A DNA stretch of 64,000 nucleotides, taken from assembly GCA_009741485.1 (NCBI GenBank), contig CM019236.1, positions 31,433,439-31,497,438 of the forward strand, in the 5' to 3' direction. Below the pieces are notes generated by a model that saw nothing but the letters and a program-made list of their open reading frames with translations, did no database searches and had not been told where the DNA came from. Source of the stretch: Malurus cyaneus samueli (Eukaryota > Chordata > Aves > Passeriformes > Maluridae). This document shows, one piece after another, positions 51,628 through 64,000 of the stretch (position 1 is the stretch's first letter; every line of letters begins with the position of its first letter). The translations under genes and the position numbers were made by a program.

Positions 51628-54600
51628 ATCTGGCATGATTTAACTCCCTGGATATTGTTACACAATTTGGAAGTTACTTCTGACTACAGACAGTTTTGCT
51701 GCAGAAAATGTAGTGATTGATAAATCCCTTTTTGTATTCATCTCATACATTCCTTGGATTTCAAGACAGATGTGCTGTAGTATGAAATGAGGGGCTCAGG
51801 GACACTGTGTTTGGAATCAGTACCTGAAGTGACTTAGGAACCGTATTTGCCAGTCTCTTCTCTAGGGACCATCAAGGAGGTGGGGGATGGACAGGAGGAA
51901 AGCAAAGGGATCAGTTCCCAGCCTTTTGCTGTCATCAAGATGATTGTCTGCTTTCCTATGTAAAATAATAATGATTTTCTTTTTTTGTCTTTTCTGTTGA
52001 CCATACTTACAATTTTTAGTTGCTTATGCTGCTGAATGTGCTTGAGGGGGAAAACCCAGGAAGCCAGCATAGAAGTTCACGTAAATGTGTATTAGAAATT
52101 TTCTCTATAACGAACATGGAAGAAACTCCACAGTAAATGCTGTAAACATAACATATATTAGTCAAGGTTTTAACAGGTTACACTGGAGTTACATGTATGG
52201 TTTCTTAAATAAGTTTTTTTTACTATGCTCTGCTTTTTGTCTCTTTTAGTTCTTATAATTTGCAAGAAGAACATGAGTATCTCCAGTTGGTCAAAATCTT
52301 TTTTTTTTAAATCATAATCTTTTTCAGCACCCAAGTCCTGATTCATTTACAAGCTCTTTTCGGCTGCTATTATCAATTCTCTGTGTGTCTCAGAATGTAA
52401 GTGCTTGTCAAGATCAAACATTAAAGTACTATTCTCTGCAAAGTAAACCTAACATTCAGATTTAGTCTTTTCTGTACTAAGTATCAGACATCTTTTCGTT
52501 TTGTTTAAAAATAAGAATTAGAATGTGAAGACTGATAGGTTCCAGTTTCCGGCTTCACAACTTGGGAAAAAAAGATGGGTTAGGAGGGAAGGTTAACAGA
52601 GTTGCATCTGATTTAGTGTCACTGCTATTCCTACCACTGACTGACACAGACAAAGAATAGTACATGTTCTGGCGTTCATGCAGTTAAAGGATCCAGATTT
52701 AGAGTTTGGTTTAAGCATTATACTGAGACAATCTGTAAGTGAGGGCTTTATCCTCTTGCTGAGTGAAGAAAAGTGTGAGACCTGTGCAAGAAGTGGACAG
52801 AATGCTGACCAGGCACTCTCTCAGTAAGATCTAAAAAGCACTGCTGTTTTTCTCTCCGGGCTGAGGTACAGGTGCTGAAGGCAGTACAAGGTGTTTGCCT
52901 ACATTCCACAGAGCCTTGGGCATATCTCTCAATCCTGATGGACTTGAGCTCCTTTTTCCATGCTTTTGCCTGCAGTATTTTTTGGGCCAAATGGAGGGAG
53001 GATGAAACAGCTCATGACAGGGCAGAGAGGGAGCCTTTTTACTCAGCTTTTCCAACAGATCACTACAAGCATCAGATTTTGGCACTGAAATATGACTCCA
53101 TAGAATGCCCTGCAAGTTCTTCCAGTACCTAGAATAAGACCCAGGAGATCTGGGGAAATTCTGTGTTAATCTAGGTGTTTTACAAGCTTGCACCAGTGGT
53201 AGCCCTCCTTCTACCTTGTCATAACTGATCAGTCCCTCAGAGTAGAGGATGTGTTAGTCCTTTCTAATGTAGATTGACATTTCCATTAAAGATCTGGCTA
53301 ATGTTTCCTCACCCACCCTTGTACTCCTTGCTGCTTTTTACACAGGCTCACTGTTTTTGTGATGCTTGGTCATTCCTTTTTCATTATTTCAGTAAGAGCT
53401 CTGTGCCCTAGATAATCTGGTTGTTGTATCAAACAGATTTCCAAAACACTGAAACTGCTAATGCTCAAGAGTGCAAATGTGACAGTGATATCAGAGACAC
53501 AAAAGCAGTGGCTAACCATGCAGACTTGGGCAGTTATCTGACAAAACAAAGGAGACAAAGAAACATACCATCAGAAGCCCATATGGGCAATGGAAAATAA
53601 CATCTTACATTTGAACAACCTTCAGTCTGAAGCTTTGCCATTCAAGCTCGTTTTGCTTTTCTGAGAGCAACATAGTTAAATAATCCTGTAGTTCTATTTC
53701 CTATTATATAGTTTTCATCATAAGTGAAGCAAAAAATAAAATGAGAATTAAAAATAAGGTTGATTTTTTTTTCAGAGTTTTTTCCCAAATTAAAAATTTA
53801 TCAATTACCTAAGTAATTGCTACCATTAAGATAAAGGGAAAAGTAACACAGTATTGTAATCGTTATTAAGTATTTGTCGTCCAAACAATTTTAGAGGCAT
53901 GTGACAATTAATGTTAGCCAGATAGGTGATTGTGGGATTTCATAGTATATCACAAAGCCTTCTTCCACTGAATGTCCCAAATGAGAGGGACAAAGCAACA
54001 AGCATAAAACTGATTCCGTTTGTTGTGTGGAAGGCTCTTTGGGGTTCAAATATTTTGAGAGGAAAAAAACTTAAAAGGCTCCAAAGAGTTTGTAGTTTAG
54101 TGACAAAAGTACTGAACACAAGCCAAGCCAAGCTTGTGGTCTCAGCTGAGTTTCTAGCAAACTCTAGGCTGCACTGCAAACTCATCAGTAACAATTATAC
54201 ATAATTTTGTGAGATTGCCAGCTCATACTAGGAGGCCCTTTATACTGAACTACAGAAGAGACTGTATTACTTCCCGTACCTACTGGGTGTATTAATCCTT
54301 GCACAAGGGCAATTCATTAATACAGGCACTGCTGTCATATCCTCACTGAGCAAATACTAACCCTCATGGTGGACTTTGGGCAGAAAGTCTGTGCTGATAT
54401 TCAAGAATCAGAGTAGGTTCCTCACAGCAGGTGTATTTGCTTGACTTTGATGTCTGGCTGTGATGCCCAGATGTAGTCCTAAGAGTTTGTGTTTAAGATA
54501 CATGCATATATGTACACTGTCCTTCAAACCTCAGCATTCCTAGACTGGAATTTTCAGGGGAGTAAACAGCACTTAGGTGTCTCAAATGTAGTGAAAATCC

Positions 54601-56279
54601 ATTAGTCTCTTATCTTTAACGTGTACAAACACCTATGTAGCTGCCACAATAAAATGAGGTTAAAGCTGGCATTGGCTGGCATTCCCCAGGAAGACCAAGA
54701 CTTTGAACTTGGAAAGACACAAGTATATAATCCATGTGATATCATCTCAGGAACTTGAGTGCACACAGTTGAAACAGAAATTCAACTTCTTTGAATATTA
54801 AAGTTTTATTTTCTGAATATAAGTGTGTCTTATGAACTCTGTTGTTTATGGTCCTTTAAGCTTTAAGAGATAACCCGACATACTGATTTCCTGAATGAAA
54901 TAGGTTCGCTGAATTTTGGATTAAACTTTTAGAGAAGCTGGAATTACTATTCCATGCAGATTAATTGCAGTTTGTTCAGTCTTTACATCATTACTCCTTG
55001 AAATCCAGCATGGTCTTCCCTGTGCTGTTTTGACCAGTACTTCCCTACCTTCTGTGTATACAGTCCTGTGCATTTCTTTCACTTGAATACACTAGGTCTG
55101 CTAAGTGTTTAGAAAGTGCACTCCTCTGCCCTGCAGAATTAGAAGGTATGAAAGCAGATAAATATAAGAGCATCTACACATATCTATGATAATAAATCAC
55201 AGAAAAATAGTCAGACTTTTATAATTAGATGAAAGAAATTTGGAATGTTAAAGCAGAAAAACTACAGAGGAAGAAGAAAAAGGTTATGAAGTGTCTGCCG
55301 TAGAAATTTGCTGAAGACTGTACGTTAGGTTAATTTGCTTTACTTATTAGATTTTCCAAATAAAACTTAGTTGTAAATGTGTTGCAAGGCACTAATAAAT
55401 GCTTCTTTTCCATGCTGTCTAGTTCACAACACAAGTGTGCTGTGATGTGACATAAAACATAAGACATAAATATGATTTCTTAGAAAGCACCAAGCAATGC
55501 TCCCTCAGATGAAGGAATCTGAGCTGGGAGCTGATGGTGACTCCAGCACAGCCATTCCTTGCACTGACAGGCACAGTTCTTCAGGGCTGGACCACAGCTC
55601 AGTGCTGATGACAGGGTCTGTCAAGATCCCTGGCATGGCAAAGGGATGAATCCAGGCCTGAGTACAACCAGAGGCTCAGCTGTAGCACAGTCAAACCTTA
55701 CACAACAGCTTTGATCTTGCTGTTCTGCTAACTTACAACTCCTGACAGGTAAATGGAGACCTTGTGGTAGCTTGTGATAGGCTTGCAAGTATGAGTAGAT
55801 AAGGGATTTATCATGGTAATATTTCCAAACACATGTACACTGTAGTCACTTCCACTTGGCCATTTTGCAACTGGAGAAGCACAAGCAACTGATTTCATTG
55901 CTCTTCTCAAGGCGCCTAAAGCATGTTCTCATATCAGATGTAAAAGTAGAGCCACTGTAACAATCTGCATGAAGGGAATTGACAAAATACTTGTTGGATC
56001 GGGACAGCCCATAACATGCCTGATTGAGGAGAAAACAGAGGCTTTAAACATCAAGCCAACACAAGGCAACAGGCCCCGTGTGCTGCTTGTGTGCACCAAG
56101 GTCAGTGCGAGGTGACCTCAAGGGCAGCTGAAAGAGTGGAAGCTGTGGCAAAAGGCAGGAGGACCGTGGTGGGTAGGGCTCCAATTTCCCAGCACCTCAG
56201 CGCCTTGCAGAGAAGTTTGACAGTATCCACCCCCAGCTCCATTGCTGTGAAGCATCAGCTCCACTTTCCAGACTGTGAC
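51628..56279. other. Noncoding DNA with two GC-richer patches
   Basis: No gene is recognised. The interval 52740-53190 carries overlapping frames on both strands (120 codons minus, 86 plus) without domains. Patches at 55500-55700 and 56040-56279 are clearly richer in G+C than their surroundings. They could be diverged repeats or retrocopies that I cannot identify. Confidence 0.45.
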
Positions 56280-56890
56280 TGATGTCTGCATGTAATGTGC
56301 AAAGTGATGGTGATATCATTTGTACATGCTTAATGATAATTTTCCATTGTCATCACAAATTAAAATTTCCCAATAGAAGAACTGTATTTCAAAAGTGAAT
56401 GAGTCCATTTTTGTGCACTAAAAGACAATAACTGCCAAAATATGTGGCTGCCATCTTCCTCCTCTGAGCCAAAATTGGATATTCAAGCCAAAACTATGTG
56501 GCAATACAAGGTCTAAAGGAGAGGTCAATTAAGGCCCTGTCAATTGCTTTCATTAATTGATACTGAAGATTATTGCAAACAATTATATCTTTTTTTGGGG
56601 ACATTTAGGTTTTATTTTCAATAATTGTGGCAATTATTTAATAGAAGATTAATTACAGAAAAAAGTTTTAAAATGTAGATTTAATATTATATCTAGTAAA
56701 TGCTTTATATCTGCCCATTCAATCACTTTACAGCCTTTTCTTATTATGCAGGCTTAATTTTTATTTTTTTTTTATAGCTAGAGGATGTGCTTTTAATCTA
56801 AACTTAGAAATTAATTGCCCATTACTTGCAAAAGCCAAGTTTAGCCAGGCACAGCATGTCTGCCTGACAAGGCTTCTGGTAAAATCTCTG
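56280..56890. promoter_or_regulatory. Candidate conserved noncoding enhancer block
   Basis: The segment is dense in ordered factor-type motifs and low in homopolymers. It has AGACAATAAC (SOX-like) near 56424, GCTGCCATCTTCC (YY1-like) near 56448, and GGTCAATTAAGG at about 56523. TCAATTGC and CATTAATTGAT follow within 40 bases, then further CAATTA and GATTAATTAC sites to about 56655. This is the most enhancer-like stretch in the CpG-poor half. Conservation is presumed, not shown; a transposon-derived origin is not excluded. Confidence 0.32.
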
Positions 56891-57599
56891 AGAAATGTGG
56901 TCTGCAATGAGATGAAGTATCTCCTTTTAATAAAGAACATTTAAAGCTGGATGAGAACTGACAGGCTATGCATGATCAGGAAACCTGAGCTTTTCAAAGA
57001 AAAACTCCAAAAACCCACCAATTTTAGTAATCTCAAGAGAGGGTACAAAGAGACAGACAAAATTTATGAGAGTGTCCTTTACTACTTGTTAAAGCCAAGG
57101 AGTTTGAATAATCACAGGGTAACAGAAATTTGTGCAATAACCAGCAAGATGAATGTGAGCAAACATTTTGTGAGAAGTTTATTTGCTGCTTGTTGTTCCA
57201 TTGGCTGAGCTGTAAAGACACGGTTTGGCCAAGTGTTCAGGTTTTTGGATACAGCACAACACACCAGTATCCTATTAAAAGAATTGCCTTTTCAGATTTT
57301 TTTCTATGTTTTTTTTGTTTGCTTTTCTTGTAATTGTGTGCAGTTACTATTATGCTATGCATAGCTTTTCTGTTCTGTCTTGCCTTCTGCTGAAGATTAG
57401 ACAAAGAGCCAAGACTCCCAAAAGTTTTGACCAGGTTCCAATGCCCAATGAGACTTTTAAAATACTGAGTCAGATACTTAGATTCTCTTTTGCTTTTTAC
57501 TTTGATGTTCATGTTGTGTTTATCTTCATGGCTCAGGTTTATATCACTGGCTGACACCATAAAGATCCTAGTAATGAAACAACACATTTTCTAGATCAT
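56891..57599. other. Unique noncoding DNA
   Basis: Opposed frames on both strands at 57237-57587 minus and 57306-57554 plus (116 and 82 codons) are shadows of each other with biased, low-complexity composition. I assign no gene. Confidence 0.5.
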
Positions 57600-58000
57600 A
57601 TTAATATAGGAGGTAATATAAAAGCTGGTCTTTATTGGAGGCCTCCAGGGGCAAATATGGAAAATTGTCCACAAAAGCCCACCCTCCACGGGATGAATAC
57701 AGTTTCATAAGTTTAGCAAATTGGCATAATTGCAAAGAATACCCAATTAGAAGCACGGGTGATGAGGTAATCCCCCCTTCTGGTTCAGCCCCTTTCTGGA
57801 TCCCATTCTTGGTACTAGCTGTACTTTGTTCATGAAAATGTCTCAAAGAGCTGATCTCGGCCTTGGTTACCAGGGAGAACCAAGAAAGGATAGGGATCCT
57901 GGAATATATTTTGTCTTTCTGCCTAGGGAAAAGGGTAGTGAGGACTACTGGGACAAGCTACTAATACAATAATAAGCTACAAATATATGTGTAAATAATA
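57600..58000 (-). mobile_element. Probable solo LTR of an avian endogenous retrovirus
   Basis: On the minus strand the block ends with CCTCCAATAAAGACCAGC (AATAAA at 57636-57631) followed by TTTTATATTACC. This is the usual arrangement of a poly(A) signal close to the R boundary of an LTR. The 350 bases upstream on that strand are moderately GC-rich and unlike the flanking DNA. I recognise the general look of passerine ERV LTRs but cannot name a family. Neither TG...CA termini nor a target-site duplication could be fixed, so both limits are approximate (the upper one could reach about 58050). There are no retroviral coding remains nearby. Confidence 0.45.
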
Positions 58001-58050
58001 CAGAGAATATATTTTGTAAAAAAGACAAAAAAACAATCCAGCATCAGGCT

Positions 58051-59802
58051 ACTAAGGCAAGATGAGAGACCTGGTGTTGAAGCACTATGACCAAAGCCAT
58101 GCCCCCATATAATCTTGTTGGGTCATTTATGCAGCCATAATTATTTGAGTTGGTGCTCTTCTGTCAAATGGGAGTTCTGTTCTGAGCTGCTGAAACATGG
58201 AATTCTTGGCCCAGTGTTAGAGAAAGTAGGGATGAATTTCACAATTTTGTGCTTCCTGGTTCTGGATCATGTGTGGAGTGATGAAAACTTTGTTAGGTGT
58301 ATCCTCCAGTCTCTCTCTCAGAATGATCTCCACTAACTTATGTGGCACACCTCTTGGAAAAAATTCATGAAAGTTAATGAAACACTTATAGGCTATTCCC
58401 TATGTCTAGAATGGGAGTAATCTTTCCTGGCCAAAACAAAGAACTTTTAGATGCCATTTTTCTGGCTTTATACCATGTGCAACATTGGTTAAAAGGAAGA
58501 CTTCATAAGTACTCATAACATATTATCTTCTAAAACTGTGTTGTAATCAGCGCACTGAAGCTCCTTATTTCCCATTTGGGAATTGCAACCTTCCATAGTA
58601 GCCCTGGCCCTCTGCTTCTTGCATATTTCATGGAGTTGTGGTTTGTGATTGCTTTGCCATTTGATCTTATACTTTGGTGAAATATCCAGCTCAAAAAAAA
58701 AAAAAGGTAGGGTTTCTGCTTTAGCATGTTGTTTGTGCGCTAAAAGCAATTCTAATTTTTGTTTTTATTATTCAAGGCAGGTTTGATTTGACTGATAAAT
58801 TTAGGTCCTACCTTAATAAAAACACATTAATGTATAAAAATAAGCTCTTTGTTTATGTAGTATGGTTTGTTATTGACTTAGGCATACTTTAGGAGATCTT
58901 TGCATTTTGGGGGTGAGTAACATTACTTCTTTGATCCATGACCAGGCCTTGATGTAAAACTTCTTTGTTTCCCCTCTCTGATGCATTTTAGGGAGAAAGA
59001 AAAGAATCTTCTAGTACTTTATTTTCTCCAATTTAAATTTTGGCTTCAGAGGAAATCTTGGCTTCAGAATTTAAGCTTTTACATGTTTGGTTTGAAGACA
59101 CATCAGTTTGAAAGTGAGCAGAGAAACATTGCAGATGAAGGCCAAAGGAAAAAAAAAAAAAAACCAACCCAAGTTTAACTGCAGCTTTGCATGCAATCTG
59201 TTCTCAAAAATGCAGATTCATTCTGACTACTATAATTTGCTTCATTGTTTATCATTGATGCCTGTGATCAGTTAACGATGGTATCCACAAATTCTAAAAA
59301 CACACAGAACAGCAAGTAAGTTCATTGATGCATGAGATCAGAAGCAGAAAAAATACAGTCCAACTCACAAAGCTTACAGCTTTTCTATCCCACAACTATC
59401 CTAAGGAACATGAGGTTTGGTATAAACCTGTCATCTAACTAGGAGTTCATGACAGCTTCTGGCTGACTTGTATCTCCTTAACACTGGAGATTTCTACTTC
59501 TCTTCCATATGTTTTGGTCAGCTGGTGAAAAATGACAGTTCTTGGTGTATGTCAAGCCCTAAACTGATCTGTGTGTTTGGTATACAGTAAGCACTGCAAT
59601 GTGCTTGGGCAGTCAAGCTCAGTCATTGCAGGCTGAGTGAAAGCAGACTGCCAGATGCACAGACAAGGATTTATCCAGGGGAATGATGCACAGTCATTGC
59701 CTCCCTGCCAAAAGGTGCCATGATATGATCATGACGAGGCTGTGGGCTGTTGGGGAAGTGTTTACCACATGGCGATATCAGAGAATTTCAGCCTTAAATA
59801 AC
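58051..59802. other. Unique noncoding DNA
   Basis: No gene or repeat family is recognised. An A15 run sits near 59150. An imperfect 19-base repeat (CATTGATGCCTGTGATCAG / CATTGATGCATGAGATCAG) occurs at about 59254 and 59322. Confidence 0.5.
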
Positions 59803-60334
59803 TGTTTCTGGTTTGAACGAACTCAAATGGAGGAACACTCCCAAGTTCCAGCAAACCTCCCCCCCTCTCTTTCCCCACCCAGGTCCCAGAGACAAACTTT
59901 TCCACAGAGAGGAAAGTGAAAAGAAAAGAGACAAAACACTATTTATTTAAAATTATAAAAACAAAAGAAAAAACCTGTGGAATCAGCTGTTAGATCCCAA
60001 GCCTTTCTCTTCCCTCCTGGGAGTAGCTTCCCCTCTGGGGCCCCCAGAGGGGTTGGACAGAGTCTCTCTCCGATAGTTCACTGAAGGATCTTTCTCATCT
60101 ATCATGCCATGGGAAAAAATCTCCAATTCTCAGATGATGAAAAAAAAAAAAAAATCGAGGAAAAACAAGTCCAAAGAAGGGAGAAAAAAGGAGCAGTCCC
60201 AGAGAGCAGACAGCTTCTTTTCCACGCTGATCCCGAGAGAGAGAGGCTCCCAAGAAAAAAAAAAACCTGTGTGCCTTGTCCCTTTCCCTCCCATTGTCCT
60301 TGAAGGGAGGAACATCACCAAACAAACCAGAGCA
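59803..60334 (-). mobile_element. Probable solo LTR of an endogenous retrovirus
   Basis: The block begins TGTTTCTGGTTTG (59803-59815) and ends CAAACCAGAGCA (60323-60334). These are near-perfect inverted termini of the TG...CA type expected for an LTR. On the minus strand an AATAAA signal lies at 59947-59942, leaving about 140 bases of R/U5 before the 3' terminus. The length of about 532 bases suits an avian ERV LTR. Flanking pentamers (ATAAC and GTCTC) do not match, so no target-site duplication survives or the ends are off by a few bases. No gag, pol or env remains lie alongside, hence a solo LTR. Frames inside (60095-60352) are not genes. Confidence 0.62.
60030..60052. repeat. GC-rich perfect inverted repeat inside the LTR
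   Basis: Arms CCCCTCTGGGG and CCCCAGAGGGG (11 bases each) are separated by a single C. On the LTR's minus strand it lies about 80 bases upstream of the poly(A) signal. It could fold into a stable RNA hairpin, or form a DNA cruciform. Confidence 0.85.
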
Positions 60335-63300
60335 GTCTCGACTAATGTATAGTTACAGAAGGGTTGTTTAACTTTCCTCTAACATAAGCAGATGATAGGA
60401 ATACAATACTCAGCTAACCTAGGACAATAACCTGTGAGCGTATCACTGATTTTAAAAGAAATCAGGCACAGAGATAATTTCAAGGCATTTGGATGAAAGC
60501 ATATTAAATATACTTGGGCCTGAAAGTTGAAATTGTCTTTGGTTCTCTTACAGTAATTATGAAATTGAATGTTTCTTAACTTTTGTCCTGATCTGCAGAC
60601 ACAGAAGTAACTCCTAAATAGGTTTAGGAGTAATTCCCTGCAAAATTTTTCATGAAAAGAAAATCCATGTCATTAAAACTTCACTTACATTTTGCATCAG
60701 ATTTTTCTTAGTGAAGATTCTCTCCTAATATCCTGGTTACTCAATGGAAAATTCAGTCTGACAGGCTGAGCTTCAGAAACTGCCCCAAGGTCTACTGAAA
60801 TGTCACAAATCACTTAAGTCTTTGTTAGAGCACAAATGTCTTTTTTGCATTAAAAAGTTAAGCATATTGCACTTAAAAGATACATTGTATGTGTAGGTAA
60901 TACACACTATTCTATGGCAAAAGTAACTTTCTCCTGAAGGGCTAATGGGTAATCTCAGTTTTATCCTGAGTTTGAAAAGACCTGTGCTTTTCACAGGAGA
61001 GAGAAAAAAAAAAAAAAATCCTAATTCATAATTTTTGATATTGGCAGAAAAAGAGATTTTTAGGATAGGAAATATGCCAAGCTATATACTTGCTCAAGAT
61101 GTCACACCGCTGTGACTTGGTCTCATTGTTTTCAGCTGTGGATTCTTAGAACTGAGGCAGCTGTAGCAAGTATCACACTTTTTATTTATTTGAAAGATGT
61201 ACACAGGAGTTGTGGTGGACCTAAGAGATCAAGTGAACAGACACGGGAGATGATGGGTGGGGATGTGAGGGGAGAGGCAGCAAAAAGAGCAGAGAAAGTG
61301 CTGTAGAGCAGATGAGTTGTTATCTCTCCTCACCAATGACCATTTCATTGTCACTGACGTTTAAGGAGTGTGATACCTGTGTTTGTTTTCTCCTGATTCT
61401 CTCCTATCAGTGCTTAAGGTGCACTGCACATTTTTCCTGTTTGCTGAGTGGTTGCTGATGGCTTCAGATGTAAAGATTTTTAAAAGCTACCATGCCTGAG
61501 CTTATACATGGATAATATATTTTAGAATATTACCTTTGAATTTCATTTTGTACAGGAAATTCCTAGCATCTAAAGCGATGTCTTTTTCATGTGAGTTAAG
61601 GCTGAAAAATTGTGGGGGAAACATCAGATGAGAGTTTAATACTCAATCAATTTCCCAAGACAGAAGTATAGGTTTTATTTTAGTCAAAAATGTGCAACCT
61701 CCTGTGCATCACACAGGAATCACACTCATTACAGTTGTGTTGTACCAGGAGCTGCGCAGCACTAATTACAATTCTTATAATATTTATTATTCGACTCCTG
61801 CTTTTCAGGATAGGTTTGCTGAGAAACAAGTTCTAGTCTCTTCCTGTTTTGTGCTTTTCTCAATAAAAGAAGGAAAAGCAAGTGAAACTAAGGATATAAT
61901 GTCAATTCAGTTATAAGAAGCATGTGATACATGGGAGTAGTGAGAATTAAAAGTTACTTCTTACCCAACGTCTTTGTGTATGTAGTCAATTTTCTGCACG
62001 TTGATAAAAGGTGTATAAAAATTTCCTGTGTTAAGTGGCTTTTAATGCATTGACAAGTTCTTCTATGTCATCCTTTGTGATTAATAAAAGTTAGCTGATC
62101 AGATTTTGACTGGAGTGGGGATTGATCCATAGAATATTGTATCTTAGGGGATACAACAGTGAAGACAAAATAGAATATATACTTCCTTTTAGTATCAGTT
62201 GATTGTCACCTGCATTTAGTATTTTCCATCTTTTTTAGTCTGCCATTTGTTGAAGATCCTATGTGATAAACATACACAGCAAAAACTTGTATGGGGCACA
62301 GGTGACAACTCAATCTCTCCCTCTCTGCTTTGACAATACTTCTTTGCTGTCAAGACACCTATGGTGTTTATAGACTGATTTAGTATTATTTTTCACTGGT
62401 GTTTTGTGGAAACATTTGGCTGGGATCACATTGTTTATGTAGCATTTGCTTTGTCAGCTGCCTGTTGTTGTGGTCTGAATACTTCTAGCTCCTTAGGTTA
62501 ACTTCCCTAGAGATGACTGGGGAAGATGTTACAATGGGAATTTGCAACAGATATGGAATGGGTGGACTCTCAATAGGGGGAGAGAACTGGAGAGATTTTT
62601 CACTCTACTTATATAGATTTGGTAGTGATTGAAATAGAGCAAAGGTTTCACCTCACTCAAACAAGTGGAAGTGTTCAAAATTCATCCATGTATTTTTCCA
62701 TCCTGTGAAGCATTTTCAATTGTCAAACCAATAAATTAATATGTTTTCTGACTGATTTCAATTAATATTTTTCCCTGTGGAGCTGAGATTCTCTCAGCTT
62801 TCTGACAACTGTAGGTTGCCTTTGAAAATTGGAAAGATGCTGTCATTGTGGGCTCTCTACCACAGCTATTAGTTTTATACTATATTGCTAGTAAAGTTTG
62901 GCTTATTTTGTTATTTTTGGTAGCACATGCACTTCCTTTCTCCACCCTTTTCTTTGTTATAAATGCTTATGTGGGTAATTGCTGAAAGCAAGCTTCCACT
63001 TTCCACTGTTGGCAGGTGCCAGAGACTTAATTCTTCACTACAGGAGCAAGTGGAGATTATTGAAAAGTCCAGAATTTAGCAACTCTGTCTGCTGCCAAGA
63101 TTCAAGAACTGATCCACGCTATTAAAAGCCACAGGATCTGTTGTGGCTATGGGAACATTTTCTGGGTTATTGTGGGCATAAAGAAGGGACAGCAATCAGA
63201 GGCATGTGAACGCTTAGAGGATGAATAAACAAAATGATTGCCTTGAGCTGTGAGGTATTAACATTCTGTTTGCCAAACCCATTGCTGCACAGATTATAGA

Positions 63301-64000
63301 GCACATGTTGACTTCTTTACCCTCTCCCTCCCCACTCCCAATTCTTTTCAAGAATAGTACAATTTTTAAATCTAAATTCCAGTGTGGGGTGGGTCTGGAA
63401 TGAGATCTGCACCCAAAATTAACATCCAAGTTAATTCTGAACTATTCTATTTTCTTTTACTATGGACACATACAACTTCACTGTCCATTCAACGTACATC
63501 TACTTGTGCTTAATTTCATAGAGTCAACACAAACATATAAGGTTGGCGAGTCTGCAATTTCTGGGGTTTTTTTCTTTAGGAGAAGAAAGCTCATTTATGC
63601 CTACAAACCTGACTTTTTGTATCCACTCACACATAAAAAAACATTACTCAGAATATGCATAAAATTAAAAGAGAATCTAGAGCACATGTGGAACATTTGC
63701 AGTACTGTAATGAATGACAACTGTTTCAGTGATTTGAATAGATACAAAATTAATTCCCAGGGCAAATGATCCTTCGTTTATGTCAGAGGACATAAAAGAG
63801 AACTCTTTTTTTATTTACCTTTTTGTTTTGGCATGGATAACATAGGATTTTTTAAAACAATCAGTGTGTGACATTGCCTTGGTAACAATGATTGGAAAGG
63901 GGTATTTTAACCCATACCCATGAGAAAGGACCTTATAGTGTCACACAGCATGTAACTATTCTGTGGTTTCTTATTCTGCAAGAACAGTATCATGTTTTGT
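60335..64000. other. Unique AT-rich, CpG-poor noncoding DNA
   Basis: No gene, RNA or transposon is recognised to the window end. A15 homopolymers sit near 61005, and similar A-runs lie inside the LTR upstream. Short open frames (up to 87 codons at 63506-63769) show no protein features. Confidence 0.5.

Noticed and set aside
52831..53193. 120-codon minus frame, possible small gene or retrocopy
   Set aside because: No recognisable family or domain; a competing plus frame overlaps it. Kept only as a noncoding note.
59149..59163. A15 run as the poly(A) tail of a processed pseudogene
   Set aside because: No recognisable retrocopy upstream and no flanking direct repeat.
1..64000. CRISPR arrays, bacterial operons, viral genomes, tRNA or rRNA genes
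   Set aside because: No regularly spaced repeats, no compact coding, no tRNA-like cloverleaf or rRNA words; composition and repeats are those of a vertebrate nuclear genome.

Overview
The window reads as a gene-free stretch of bird nuclear DNA. The main evidence is a set of decayed CR1 LINE fragments. Two of them keep recognisable remains of the ATTCTRTG-type 3' tail: two octamers at 51610-51625 and a degraded pair at 43531-43546. An LTR-like block with a near-palindromic TG...CA end pair (59803-60334) and a second probable LTR (about 57600-58000) also look like avian endogenous retrovirus debris. Crocodilians and turtles also carry CR1, so 'bird' is an inference. I cannot name the species or the chromosome.

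I found no protein-coding gene. No open frame exceeds about 136 codons, none resembles a host protein I recognise, and the longest frames lie inside decayed CR1 sequence. I saw no tRNA, rRNA or other RNA gene. The window is best described as intergenic or deep intronic DNA.

Layout: 1-18714 is unique AT-rich DNA with unusually many CpGs for its base composition and several clusters of homeodomain-type motifs (about 2.4, 8.2, 9.5 and 13.4 kb). 18715-20650 is an antisense CR1 with a large internal deletion. 20651-25000 is again CpG-richer unique DNA. From about 25 kb to the end the DNA is equally AT-rich but strongly CpG-depleted. It carries sense CR1 fragments at 38.3-39.0, 42.9-43.9 (two head to tail) and 51.5 kb, and antisense CR1 fragments at 45.2 and 46.5-47.1 kb. 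The two LTR-like blocks follow near 57.8 and 60.1 kb. Short tandem duplications and A/T tracts are scattered through it. A candidate conserved regulatory block lies at 56.3-56.9 kb.

The most notable feature is the change in CpG density at about 25 kb. It could mark the edge of a germline-unmethylated regulatory domain, or an assembly join. No new defence system, operon or other gene system is visible. Conservation calls here rest on motif content alone, because no alignment could be run.
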